From positions 69,424 to 133,423 of the forward strand of contig JAVLUZ010000411.1 in NCBI GenBank assembly GCA_036768485.1: 64,000 bases of DNA, given 5' to 3'. Of this stretch, positions 11,239 through 22,981 are shown in pieces (within the stretch, counting starts at the first letter, position 1; the number at the start of each line of letters is the position of its first letter). Under the pieces are notes generated by a model. That model was not told the origin of the DNA, searched no databases, and worked only from the letters and a program-made list of their open reading frames with translations. The stretch is from Mermis nigrescens (lineage: Eukaryota > Nematoda > Enoplea > Mermithida > Mermithidae). Both the position numbers and the translations under genes were made by a program.

Positions 11239-11410
11239 CGATTCGGGGGTTATTCCGTATTCGATGAACGAGAACTGCTTCTTAAAAGCTTCGTCATCTT
11301 CCTCTTTCAACGTATTCATGTAGTCGGCGACGTGTTTGCCGAAAATTCTGTCACGGTGTTTCTGAGCATCGTATTTTTTCGTTTCTTTGTCGTAACCGAA
11401 AAAGCGCATT
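11239..11410 (-). CDS. RpL5: ribosomal protein L5, internal exon
   Basis: A 172-bp exon bounded by a TTGTTCAG acceptor and a TCG|GTTAGT donor on the minus strand. It encodes RFFGYDKETKKYDAQKH, then IFGKHVADYMNTLKEEDDEAF and KKQFS...GITPES, aligning with L5 RFPGYDSESK...[31 protein letters not shown]. The family's QYIKN reads FIEYG here, a divergence near the exon's 3' end. The preceding exons (the first roughly two-thirds of L5) are not in the window, so this is either a gene with a very long repeat-filled intron or a partial copy. Confidence 0.9.
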
Positions 11411-11576
11411 CTGAACAATTAAACGATAGAAAAATAACTGAAGAACTTTACTGATTATATACGCAGCAAATTTAAAAATAGAAAAAATAATGAAAGATTT
11501 GGAAAAATAAAAATTCCGGCAAAAAGTCACAAGATTTATAATATACCGACTTCTTTTAATCACGGTTTTTTTTGTA

Positions 11577-11965
11577 TTCGGCAAAGATTTTTCCGATGTA
11601 CAAAGACTTTTCGGGACCGTCTTTGTACATGTACAAAGATTTTTGGGAAGACAAAAATTGCAAAAAAGGTCTATATCCTGAAAAATTTAGGCTGCGCCGA
11701 AAATTGAGGTAATTGTGTGTTCTATATATCTTTATAATGGCAGAAATTGCATTTCAAAAAGTAAAAATGTCAAATTTTCGGCGCTTCGCGCCGTTTTAAG
11801 ACGATTCTGATTTTCGTCTTGAGAATCGTAGAAAATTAGCTAAAACACACTACGAAAAGTCGAAGAACTCTGTTTTTAATGATACTAAAATCGCTGCTGT
11901 ACCATATTATAAAATTCAAAAATTTTTGGTAGGTGTACAAAATGTACAACGATTTTTAGGAAGAC
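11577..11965 (-). repeat. TGTACAAAG repeat, copy 2 (inverted)
   Basis: Inverted partner of 10,737-11,165: the two face each other across the RpL5 exon. Contains CGGCGCTTCGCGCCG, a small hairpin also present in diverged form in copy 1. Confidence 0.75.
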
Positions 11966-11970
11966 AAAAA

Positions 11971-12210
11971 AATTCTGGGGAGAAGGGTGAAAAAATTTTA
12001 AAGGTCAAAAAATGGTCTTAAAAGTGGTCTAAGGCGAAAAAGACATCATTTTTCGACGTTTCTCATCAAGCACTATCCAATGGCATCAAAAAATCGCCAA
12101 GAAAGCAAAAAAATTTTCAAAATTTGAATTCTGGGGGTAATTTGATTTCTGGGGGGGTGTATTTCAACTTCTAGGGGTGCATAACCCCGAACCCCACGCC
12201 CATGTGTGGT
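11971..12210 (+). repeat. G/C-run MITE family copy
   Basis: Begins AATTCTGGGGAGAAGG and ends CCCACGCCCATGTGTGG, with the CACTATCCAATGGCATC core. Its left end is fused to the TGTACAAAG repeat. Confidence 0.75.
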
Positions 12211-12717
12211 TGTTGGGAATCTGGAACCTAAATCGATAATTCACGGAAGACTTCATCAGAATCGAATTTTGGATACCTTTCTCATTCACTTGGCCCCACC
12301 GGACCGGACCCCCAAGTGTTTTTTGCTGCCTATGATTGCTTCCATACTTTCTATAAGTAGCATTTGTAGCAAAAAGAATCAAAATAAAACGGGGGCTTTT
12401 GATGTTATTCAAGTATTTCAAAGAAATGAAAATATGTAGGCAACATTCGTAGTTACAAACATGTTTCACATTACATGTTTAACAGGTTCTGATAAGATTT
12501 TGGTCAACAGGTCGAATTTTACTCTAAGGGTAAACTATTTTGGGGTCTCAATTTTATTATTAACTTTATTTACAAGTTTATGACAAGGTCTCACTGACTG
12601 CGAAATCTGCTGAAAAAATTTTATATTAGCGTGTGATTTTTACGCACAGAAGGAATCATCACAAATATAGATGCCAACATTTGCTCAAATAAAGAGGCGA
12701 ACAGCATACGTGGGCAG
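12211..12717. other. no gene seen
   Basis: About 500 bases with no supportable gene; short opposed open frames have no recognisable content. Confidence 0.4.
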
Positions 12718-13112
12718 CACCAAAATTCTGGGGGGGGGACTGCAAAGATTTTCAAAGGTCAAAATATGGCCTGAAAAATGGTGGTATGGCGAAAAACTAC
12801 CACATTTTTCACATTTCTCACCGAGTACTATCCATTGGCAGCAAAAATATTGCGAAAAAAAAACAAAAATGATTTAAAAAATTGAATTCTGGGGTTTTTT
12901 GGTTTCTCTGGGGTGCATACCACTAGGCACGTAGTTGGTCGCCCTATTTTGGGGGACCAACACCAATTTTTGGAGACCAAGCCCAAAAGGTTAAAAATAG
13001 CACAAATTAACCTTTAAAAACTCATATTATTCGGGCCCGGTCCGGACCCCTCTCACCTCATTCCCCCAGAGCTACGTGCCTGCATACCCCCAAACCCCAC
13101 GTCCACTTGTGG
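12718..13112 (+). repeat. G/C-run MITE copy split by a smaller hAT-like MITE
   Basis: The family sequence runs 12,718-12,921, is interrupted by 12,922-13,080, and resumes at 13,081 with TGCATACCCCCAAACCCCAC. Confidence 0.8.
12922..13080. mobile_element. 159-bp nested MITE, hAT-like, TSD TGCATACC
   Basis: Flanked by a perfect 8-bp duplication TGCATACC (12,914-12,921 and 13,081-13,088), as made by hAT transposases. Inverted ends GGCACGTAG/CTACGTGCC. Removing it restores the continuous sequence of the surrounding MITE, so the boundaries are certain. Confidence 0.85.
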
Positions 13113-13264
13113 CGAACAGTCCTTAAAGTACCTACCTAATGTTTATGTACAACACATTCCTCGACATATCTCTTATTATATAAAAACTAGTTGAACTGCC
13201 AAGCGTTGCCCGGAGCTGAGACTTAGGCCTGATAGCTATGGAATTAATATGTCTATTGTATTTT

Positions 13265-13600
13265 TTATTTTTCAAGACTTTTGATGTTGCAGGATATTTC
13301 TAAAAAAATTGTTGGTACAAACCATATTTTATTTTTGGATTTTTTAAAATGTCTTTTGTCAACCATTTTTTTGATCAAATCCATATTTTTTTGACATTAC
13401 AGAATGGTTTGAAAATTGTTTAGCCATAATCATATTTTTGATGTTCTGGGAGCGTTCTGGAAATTTTTAATAAAACCCATATTGTTGATGTTTTGGGATG
13501 TTTTGGAAATTTTTTTTCGTCCAACCATATTTTTGATGTTCTAGGATGTTTTGAAAAATTTTTCGGTCAAACCATATTTTTGATGTTTTAAAAATTTTTT
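13265..13600. repeat. degenerate tandem repeat, about 60-70 bp period
   Basis: Repeated units built on AACCATATTTTTGATGTTCT followed by GGGATGTTTTGGAAATTTTT, with at least five diverged copies. Confidence 0.7.
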
Positions 13601-13701
13601 GTTTGTTGTAGCAAAGGGTGTCATATATCGTGATATGTTATAGCTGATGGTATCTCCTATCTTATATCACTGCATGTTATGGCACAGACAGGGTATCTAT
13701 A

Positions 13702-14722
13702 TGTAAATGTAGGGGCCTGCGTCTACAAGAGCGACACAGACCGGCCTAACATTACCTTCGAGATTTACCTAGATGCGTAGGTACTTAAGTCTACGCTTAG
13801 CTGACCCCGATCGCGCAGCCCTGGATAACTTTCGATCTTTGGACCCTTACAGACCTTACGGTTTCGATCCCCTCAGCCCTAATATTGCTGGCCGCTTTTC
13901 GTCAGGTGATCTCAGCAGCTACGCCTTAAGACCTAAGGCTACCTACCTAGTCTCGGAATTTGCCTTGGCAGTCAGTTGACCTATCTTGGGCTCAGTTGAA
14001 TGTTGCTTATTTTCCAATCAGTGCCTGATTCAGAAAGCTTTTTGGTTCCTAGTTTGTGTAGCACAATAGACTATGAAAACAACAACATTGAGCTCTAACC
14101 TGATCAATCATCCTTAAAAATTAGATAATATTTTGACCAATTTTTGGTTTGAGAAATGAATTAAGATTTCCAAATAACATAGGCAAACATATGGGATTTA
14201 CCTATCCATCCACTCTGATGAGTTGCAATCCTCGACGTAGGAGTGGCCGGCCTAACCCTCAGTATATCCGAAAACCCCTGGGTAGGCTTTTCTCTATTTT
14301 ATTTTGAACAAAGAATACACAGCCTGTAGCCAGACAACACAAATAAAGCAAAAAGAAAAAGAAGAAAACGAAAACGTACGGACTATACAATCGTACAACG
14401 GCTATGAGACTGCCATTGGCCTCAGAGGCCATTACAGTAAAATAAACGAAGATCAAATTAACATAATACTGATACATATATCTCAGATCGAATGTTCTCG
14501 ATTACACAAGCGGTATGCATGAAACAATTACTATTATGTACACTTAACTCTATGCTACCGGACAAGTATCATGATGTTTTTATTATTGAAAATTGGGAAA
14601 TAATGGGAAGACCAAAGGCATAGCCCACAGTGCACCTCCGTAGATAGCTACTAGTATTGGCTATGTTATGGCTGCTAACTGCTAAGGCAAGTTCGCCTAC
14701 ACATGTAACTCTTGCAGTTACA
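13702..14722 (-). repeat. 3' LTR
   Basis: On the + strand begins TGTAAATGTAGGGGCCTGCG and ends TTGCAGTTACA. It aligns along its length with 28,055-29,099, with scattered substitutions and small indels. The inner edge is fixed by the adjacent polypurine tract. Confidence 0.92.
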
Positions 14723-14731
14723 CTCCCCACG
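14723..14731 (-). other. polypurine tract
   Basis: Minus strand ACGTGGGGAG immediately before the TGTAACTG start of the 3' LTR; primes plus-strand DNA synthesis. Short but exactly placed. Confidence 0.7.
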
Positions 14732-15643
14732 TATAGAAAAAAAAATTTGAAACAGAAGTGGAGAATTTTTCGAGGGCTAAGCTCCATGAATGCTAGCGTC
14801 TGCAACGCTTCTACAACTCGGCACACCAGCTGCGATGCCTCTAATTTGGCGTCACGCAGCACTCATCCCTGAGCAAACGTAAAAAACAAAAAATAAAAAG
14901 AACAAAAAATAACAAATAGCGATATAATGAATGGTCAACACATGACCTCGTTTTGCACTCAGAAACTCTCTGAGCAACACTCTAACTGGCGCTAGGTATG
15001 ACTATATTGTTGCCCGGTAATAATTGAACTCAGTCTTGGACAGCATTGCATAATATTCGATCTCACTGTAGTCAACTCCTTCAGTCCCGGGTAATGAGAA
15101 AAATTTTGAGTTGAAAAAGTTTAAAGATTGGGGTATAAATTAATCCCTTGTCCGTTAAAGAGTTAAAGGTACCATAATAGTAACACCGCTATTTGAGCAA
15201 AAGAAAATTAAGACACGGAATGATTAGGCAAAATTATGCTGGGCAAAATTAAAGTCACTGACGAATTAAAACAAGAGGTAATGATAAAAACGAAAAATGG
15301 CAAATTATGCGAGATAACTGGGAAAAATAAGAGCACCGTCAAAGAAAAAGAGATTTACAGCAAGAAAAAATGACAAGAAAAAATTACACAGAAAATAAAC
15401 AATACGTGATGTCCTGGAATCACATTGAGGCGAAAAACGAAAAATGACGAAAAAGCTGCTGGTCGAATTTGACGCCGTTCGCAGAGTTCCAAAAAAGTTC
15501 TGTACATCGAACTTGTGAATTAATATTGATCCTGATAATTGGCCTTGAGCCATGCGGTTTTCGCGTCGTTGGCGTTGAAAATAATCCCAATCTGATTCGG
15601 GTTTGCAACGCGTATTCAAATGCTCGCAATACTGATATGGCAA
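14732..15643 (-). other. 3' non-coding part of the LTR element
   Basis: Between the PPT and the degenerate coding region. Open frames on both strands, none recognisable. Confidence 0.4.
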
Positions 15644-15831
15644 TCGGGGGCGGATTTAGGGGGGAGCGGGGGGTGGCGGCGCATTGGCTAAAAAAAGTGC
15701 GAAAATTAAGCATTTTTGAGCGATTTTAGCGATTTTCGGGTTAAAGCGGCTAATTTTTCCGCCCAAGTCGGGGTTCCGCCCCCCCCCCCTTAGGAGTCGC
15801 CCCCCCCTTAGAAAAATCCTAGATCCGCCGC
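15644..15831. mobile_element. MITE of the GGCGGATTTAG family inside the LTR element
   Basis: Inverted ends GGGGCGGATTTAGG and CTAGATCCGCC, with runs of C and G. Same family as the 197-bp element at 38,527-38,723, in the opposite orientation. Confidence 0.75.
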
Positions 15832-18800
15832 GGTAGCGTGCCTACGCCCGTACATATGTTGGCGTAAGTGTCGATGTGGATCGACTGGTCGATCGTCGTC
15901 CTCAAAATTGTCGTCGTCCTCGTAGTCATCCACGTAACGACGCGGGTATAGATTGCACCAGAGCAAATAATTGCTCCGGAGTAAAACCAAAAGTTTGTTC
16001 AGGTGAAGATTTGTGTGGACGCTGTTGGTGTTGCGTAACAGGCCACGGTTTAGGCAAAAGTGGACCTGGTCAAGGTTGTGGCTGATAGACCACAGTGGCT
16101 GATTGATCTTGTTCCAATGGTGAGCGATACAACTGATCCCATTGCGGACGTTGACGGGATTGCAACCGGCCCTGATGAGTTCCGTGGTTTGACTGAGGCT
16201 GGCGAAAGGCAATATTCATAAGGCTGCTGCTGTTGCGGGCGCGACAGATGACCAGCATCGGCCTGTGAATATGCCTCGGAGCAGCTCATGCAATTCCGTG
16301 AATTGTTTGCTGCCGCGGTTGGGTCTGCGTTCGTGTGTGTTGCTGTATATGTGGGTTTACTTGTGTTTGCTGTTGTACTTGTGATTGTGAGCGATGATGT
16401 GTTTGAGCATAATGTTGCCGGGATGATTGCAGTTCTTGCCGCTTAGATCCTTTTTGGCTAAACGAGGGCTCTTAATTTAGCTGCAACTTCAGCTTGAACA
16501 AGTCTTCTGGGCGCATTTGCTTTCTAAATTTTTTAACCGACGCAAGGTATGCTCGGATTTCATATCATAAAATCGATTCAATTTAGCCTTATGTTCGTCT
16601 TCTGACATATGACAAACTTCTGATGATTCAGCGAGAGAACAGGCGTGCCAATTTCTTCGCACGCCTTGGCATTTCCGTCGCCAGGTTTTTCACGATCGCG
16701 TTGCTCGATCATCATGCGTGCTCTACGCATTTCAATCTGTGCCTCCAGAGATAAGTCGACTTCGGGCATATCAAGGCTTGCTGAGGATCCACTTGGGTCC
16801 TGCGAGGATGCCTGCCGTCTCTCTTTTCGAATTTTCTCTAGATCACCTTGAATTCGGTGTTTAAGATAAAACACAGATTTTTGTTGACCTTGGAAATGGT
16901 CAAATTGAACCGGAACTTCAAGTGGTGGATCGGTTGCTTAACCAAATTTGCCGTTTCATGTTATGTAACACGTGTGGACTTTCAATTCGCCTCGTTAACT
17001 CCGGGAATTCCGGGAAGGCTTCCATTGGTGAAGGTGTGTACAATTCACCAAGGAAAGCTATGTGCAATACAACGTAGCTGCTCCACCATGCGCCAGCCTA
17101 TTGCGGCATTGCCGTAGGCATACACAAAGAAGTGGAACTTTCTGTCCGAAAATTCTAAGCACTCTAGCGCGCATGATGTCTATTGTAGAAAAGATCATCA
17201 AGTGACAATACTCTGAATCATATAACGATTGAAATTCTTGGAAGGTATCAAAGTATCAACCATCTGATGCGTCGATATTTAAGATCGGCGCTAGATGATC
17301 TGGTGCTGGTGACATTCTGTGCGGATAAAACTCTGGAAGAATCTGATGTGCAACGCCATCAGTTACACCGCACTGGTGCATCAATTAAGTGCACTACAAG
17401 ATACTGTAACGGAACTTTGTACAGCATCATTCCGGTTGTAATGAAGAACCGTGTGCGCACAAAATATTGGTCTGGGTAAAATAATCCGGTTAAAAATGCT
17501 CATTTCACTGATAAATTGAGGGTGCTGGCGCACGATTGATATCAGCTAAAGGTTGCGTGATTGTAGACCAAACTAAAGGACGCAAGGGTGTGTCAGTTGT
17601 AGCCGCGTAATGCAGATGCGCTGCATACACCTGGTCAAAATGCACTTGGGCACACTCGACCAATTGGTCGTACAGACGCGTTCCTGCTACTTGACCCAAA
17701 TAAGAGCGCAACTCGTGCAATACGTCCAGGCTTTTGATATAGCACGGTGCTTCACGTGTCATGGTCTCCATCATAGTGAAAAAGTGTTGCACATAACGCG
17801 AGCGATTTGCACTCTCGCGCTTTCTTCTGCGGAAATGCGTTCGCAAATGGCTTGAATATGCGCAGGTACTGCGACTTCTAGATTTGATGGTGTATTTTGA
17901 ATAACCTGTGGTTGAATATTTGCCACAGTATTCAACACTCCCGTCATGGGCATAGGAGCCGTAAAACGAGTAGTAAGTGTCACTTTAGGCTTGAAAGCCC
18001 GCCTTGTGGCGCGGAATGGGACGCGGTTTGCATGGATAACGCTGCTTGTTGGCTTTCCTGTGCAGGTAATGAGTGTTGGCGGCGGTGGGAAGCCTATAAT
18101 CTCCGTCATGATAACATTGGGGTTCAGGTTGATGCTCTACCCAATCCGGCTGAGAAGTCAGTAAGTAGGAACGAACCAATGCCCAAGGGTGCCTGCTGAT
18201 CCGCCGCAAGCGATTGTGGAACATTCGGTTGCGACACAGTAGCAGCCCCTTTTTGAGCCATTGCCGTGCGTATTGTACGGTAGGCGATGATTAGCTTGCC
18301 TTTCCGCATAGCGTCAGATAACGCCATCACTAAGCGTTTAGGAGATAAATCATCATCCTCAGTGGAGATGATGGTTCTATTCCAACCATAGGAGAATCAT
18401 AAGGAATATCAGTCTGCGAGGAAATCACTTAAGTGACTGGGGAATACTAAAGAGCTAGTTGGTTTGGACTTTAGTTGGTGTCAGGTGCATTAACCGGGCC
18501 CAAAACTGAGTCAGCCCAACGGTCTGAACCCTGAACTTGTAAGTCAGGATTGTCAAAAACATTGAGTGTGAGCCAACGCTTCCGTTACAGAGGCAACGGT
18601 GGTGGCTGCAGCTATGGCCGCAGGTGGTTGCGGGCTGGTCTGTAAAAGTCCTCTACTGTGACTAACTCTCCGCCATCAGAATCAGCGAAACATCAGTTGC
18701 CGTGCTGGTCGACTGGCCCCGTGGTGGTTTGCGAGCTGACAATGGTACACGCTGATTAGCTTTCGATTCGTTAGCTTTAACGTGCGATTCATCGCCTTTA

Positions 18801-19990
18801 AACAAAATTGGCATAGGCTTTCTATCGTTGGTTATGCGATTATTTTTGCGAGCAGCCTTCTATCAATATAAAAACATCGATAGTAATCAGGGCATCCATC
18901 GCTAAATAATGCTCCATATCCCGAGTGAGTGGTGAACTCCACGCCTGTCCAAAATTATCAGGTGCATTGGGATCAATAGCCATATCGAAGAAAAACTCAG
19001 CCAAGCGCTTTAAGGTGTGTGACTGCGCTGTGATACGAAAGCAGCGAGTAAACAATCTCGCCAAAGGCTGAGCTGTGTCCAGAATTCGCTAAACGGATCT
19101 TATTACCGTTAAGTTTTGGAATCTCGGCATCAGGGATTGCCAAGATTTCTTAGAACGTTGGGCCGTACACATGAAAATGCGCAAGTCTGTCTTGCGTGGG
19201 GTCGTAACAGACCATATACACGTTCGGTAGACACGTTTTGAGCAGCAAGTGAAGCCCAAACAGAGGTTTGGGAACTTTGCGATGTCCCAACAGAACACAT
19301 GACCGTTCGCGCTCGCAACTTGGACGTAGCGTATGAATGGGCCATGGAGGTCCTGATAGGTGGGACATAGCTGCTTAAAACGCAAATCCAGGTCTTATAA
19401 CCTCTGCCTTTTTGGTCATTAACAAATTCGGAATTGTAGCCTAAGAATAACGTGCCATTTGTCATGTTTGTTGACTGAATTAACGCCAAAATAGCCCCAA
19501 AAGACTCCTGGTCGGTGGTGATTAAAACAGTGGATAGAAGTCTCTTCTTTGGCACACGTAAGGTAGCCTAAGGGAATCTATCAAACCTGTTCTCCACCAG
19601 AGCTCTTGGTCGTTTATACGTTTACTATGATTTGTGGCTATATGCGTTGCTTTATGCTGTATCATTTTTGCGGTAAGTGCATCTAAACCACTTGCGCGAC
19701 TCTCATCATTTTGTGGCAGCGGGTCTGGTACAACAACCTCCGCTCCAAAGCCATATTGGTCAAAGCCGAACAAAACTCATCTAGGGACGCGGGATCACGC
19801 CCCTCAAATTTGCATCGGCGACCAGCTGCCTTGCCAATGCCTCCTTGCTTGGGGTACCTTCTGCAGCCATGGGTCTGCAAAGGGCGTAGATAATGGTACG
19901 GCATGTGCTGTTTTAGAGCCATTCAATAAACGTATAGACGCGCAGTCCTTGGCTTTTTTGTTCCCTGCCCGGTAAATCCTCAAAACTTAT
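15832..19990 (-). pseudogene. unidentified, heavily frameshifted coding region 3' of integrase
   Basis: Minus-strand reading shows long protein-like stretches in alternating frames, as expected of one large ORF with many indels. From 5' to 3': FEGRDPASLDEFCSAL (about 19,800); FGFDQYGFGAEVVVPDPLPQ; YDPTQDRLAHFHVYGPTF (about 19,180); LAEFFFDMAIDPNAPDNFGQ (about 18,960); a Pro/Thr-rich part; TREAPCYIKSLDVLHELRSY (about 17,750); a charged stretch (PEVDLSLEAQIEMRRARMMI, about 16,740); and a Gln-rich tail near 16,000-16,440. I do not recognise the family. It could be an additional ORF of the retrotransposon, a captured gene or a second element. It lacks the signal peptide and membrane segment expected of an env gene. 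Confidence 0.5.
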
Positions 19991-21088
19991 GACTACTGCC
20001 GGGGCAAGGGGGCGATGTGGTAATTTGCAAAACAAAATCGCCAGCGACATACGCGTGTTTTTCCACAATTAAATCTGAGTAAGGTAGTTTGGGCTCAGGC
20101 AGAAGTCTATTCCTATGAACGAGGTGAGAGTGATGAGAGGATTATAGACATATGCGATTTTCGCAGCTTCCGGAGTAGGTAAGTCAATAATTCTGTATGG
20201 TCCAACACGTTTGGGTGATAGTTTACCGATTTCAGGTTGAATTACTGAGGTATTATTAGAGTAAACTATATCCGAGAGAAAAAATTTGTTTGAGTTACTG
20301 ACTTGTGATATTGGGATTTTTGCTGCTTACGCGCTTGAGCTAGATTTTGAACGCAATTTCATGTAAATCTTGCAAAGTCAGCTTTAAATCAATGACGTAT
20401 TTTTCCGCAACAGATGGTAAATTTGGATTTATTACAAAGTCATTTATGAGTAAAGTGTCAAGTGGAAATGCTGGTTCCCGCGACCATAAAGCATTTCAAA
20501 GGAGAGATATTAGTTGATGATTGCGGGTCGCGCGATATGCAAATAATGCGAAAGGTAGAAATTGCTCCCAATCATACTGGGATCGCTCACTCAGCTTAGA
20601 CAAACAATCAATCAGTGCCGATTATAACGTTCCACCAACCCATCACACTGGGGGTGATATGGGGTTGTAAATATTTTAGGAAACGTTTAATAGTTTACAA
20701 ACTTCCAAAATTAGGGTAGATGTAAAGTTTGACCCCTGATCTGTCAAAAATTTTTGGGAACTCCATAGTAGGATAATTTCTCTTAATAATAAATTTGCAA
20801 TTGTTGTTGCTTTTATGTCAGAAACAGCAAAAGCTTCCACGTATTTAGTAAAATAATCCATAATGACTACAATTTGGTCATTTCCGGAGGAGATCGCGGC
20901 ATGAAACAATCACACACAATAAGTTCAAAGGGTGCGGATACTTCGATTGGTTGCAATGGAACAGATGTGGAATTTAATGCGACCTTACGTTGTAAGCACA
21001 CATCACAATTCCTACACCACGCGATGACATCATTTTCCATGCGCAGCCACCAATAACGCATTTGTATAGCGGGCAAGATTTTGCGCAA
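19991..21088 (-). pseudogene. LTR element integrase (frameshifted)
   Basis: Reading from 21,088: a zinc-binding segment with WCRNCDVCLQRK, then the catalytic core with VIMDYFTKYVEAFAV (first Asp, about 20,860) and FLTDQGSNFTS (second Asp, about 20,730). The region carrying the glutamate follows in another frame near 20,630, then a stretch starting LSERSQYDWEQFLPFALFAY and FEMLYGREPAFPLDTLL. A GPY/F module (KRVGPYRIIDLP) lies near 20,200. This order and the GPY motif place it in Ty3/Gypsy. At least three frameshifts. Confidence 0.88.
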
Positions 21089-21476
21089 TGAAAAATGAGC
21101 TCCGAAAATAGAGTCATGAAATTCCGTTAATATGAAACGGCAACAAAGATTTGGGTATGACTATTTGATGAACGACTGTTGGTGAACGCTTAGAGTTGGA
21201 ATCGACTTGAAAAAGTACATCTTTTTTCGAGAAAAAAATTCGTCACGATATTTTTTTCGTTGTTAAGTCATTTAATGCAATGCGAATTTTATGCAATTCG
21301 TCATCTGCACGTTGCTCAGCAAGTAAACGCACAGGTGTTAGCATTTTGGCTTTTCAGCATTGGTAAGTAATAGGCATTCACGAAATGTAGGCGGTTTTAT
21401 ATTAGTAGGATCGGTTTGCGCAGTAGGATTATTATTTTGCGCATTTGGATGATTAATTGGTGCAGTAGGCGCATTA

Positions 21477-21866
21477 TCAACGCAATGGGTCAGGTGGAAC
21501 CGATTCATCATCTGACTCAGAATCTTCCGATTCTAAATTTGCGATGTTAACAACATTTTTGCGCTCTAATTTATATTTGCGTTCTGCATGATCATATTTA
21601 GGGTGTCGTGAAAGAAGATCAGCTGCGCAGTTATATGCACCAGGAACATAAACGATATCATATTCATATTCTTGTAATTTGAGACCCCAATGACGTAAGC
21701 GACTCGATGGGTCTTTAACGTTTACTAGCCAAGTTAATGCTTGATGATCAGTTTTGACAATAAATTTTTTACCGTAAAGATAATGTCGATAATGCTTGAT
21801 GGCCCACACCACCGCTAGTGCTTCTTTTTCCGAAGTAGCATAGTTACATTTGGCAGAATTTAGCAC
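21477..21866 (-). pseudogene. LTR element RNase H
   Basis: A 129-residue open stretch of the Ty3/Gypsy RNase H domain: CNYATSEKEALAVVWAIKHY, then KTDHQALTWL and YVPGAYNCAADLLSRHPKY. The Glu in SEKE, Asp in TDHQ and Asp in CAADLLSR are the metal-binding residues. The domain's first Asp lies upstream, separated by a frameshift near 21,880. Confidence 0.9.
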
Positions 21867-21899
21867 GCGACTAGCGTAGCTAAGAATAAAACGATTTTG

Positions 21900-22980
21900 G
21901 ATGGTAAATGTTTTGCGTCAAAATAGCACCTAATGCATAATTACTTGCGTCAGTTGTTAAAATAAATTGGTGCTCATCATCAATTTTGGTAGTTGCAAAA
22001 TAGGTGGGGACGTAAATGCTTCTTCAGAAGCTCAAAGGCGGTTTGGTGTTCAGCCTTCCAGCAAAATTTGACATCTTTACGAAGAAGATGGAATAGCAGT
22101 TTTAGCGATTTTAGCAAGATCTTTAACGAATTTCTTAAACCATTGGACTAAGCCAAGGAATTTCTGCAAGGATTTCACGGTTTTTGGTACGGGAAACGAG
22201 ATTAAATCTGCGACTTTGGACATATCGGGAGCGATGCCCATTGCACTTATGCTGTGGCCAAGAAATTTTACCTCTGCATGTGCAAGATGGCATTTATCGG
22301 AAGCTTTACACGTAAGTTTGCCTTTTTAAGAGCAATAAAGACATTCTCAAGATCTTTTAAATGTTCTTTGAAAGTGCGTGAAAAAATGATTATGTCATCA
22401 ATGTAAACCAGACAAGATTTCCAATTTAGACCTGCGAGCACAAGCTCCATTAGCCTTTGGAAATCTGCAGGCGCATTATTTAACCCAAAAGGTAAAACTT
22501 CAAATTCGTAATGACCAACAGGACATATGAATGCCGTTTTTCGCGCGAGATTTATTATCGAGTGGAATCTGCCAGTATCCAGATTTTAAATCTAGTGTGC
22601 TAAAATATGCAGCATTGCCTAAAGTATCGAAATAATCGTCTAATTGTGGAAGGGATAAACTTGCGTTTTAGTTACGTCATTTAACCGTCGATAATCGACG
22701 ACTGGCCTAAGGGAACCGTCCTTTTCCCTATGAGAAATAATGGACTTGCCCATGGAGCTGGTGTAAGGTCGAATAATTTTTATCTGCAAGCATTTCATTT
22801 ATAATTTTCTGCATGATTTATCTTCTGGAATGTTCAACACAATAAGTTTTTCCAACAACGGGCGGATTATCCCCTGTCAATATGATGTTTCATCAAGGGG
22901 TACGTCCGAGAGGTTCGTTTTAGTGCAAAAATTGGAGTCGTATTTAAACAAAGTTCACGAATTTGTTGCTGTTGTCTAGA
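21900..22980 (-). pseudogene. LTR element reverse transcriptase
   Basis: Contains the catalytic box CLVYIDDIIIFSRTFKEHL near 22,410-22,360, with YIDD as the metal-binding aspartate pair, and flanking RT sequence in shifting frames (an FPFGLNNAPADFQ-like region near 22,470 and a PLGKSIIS-like region near 22,740). Broken by several indels, so it cannot be translated as one protein. Confidence 0.88.
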
Positions 22981-22981
22981 A

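Noticed and set aside
13702..14722. LTRs treated as a DNA transposon's terminal direct repeats
   Set aside because: The polypurine tract, TGG primer site and gag-pol order establish an LTR retrotransposon.
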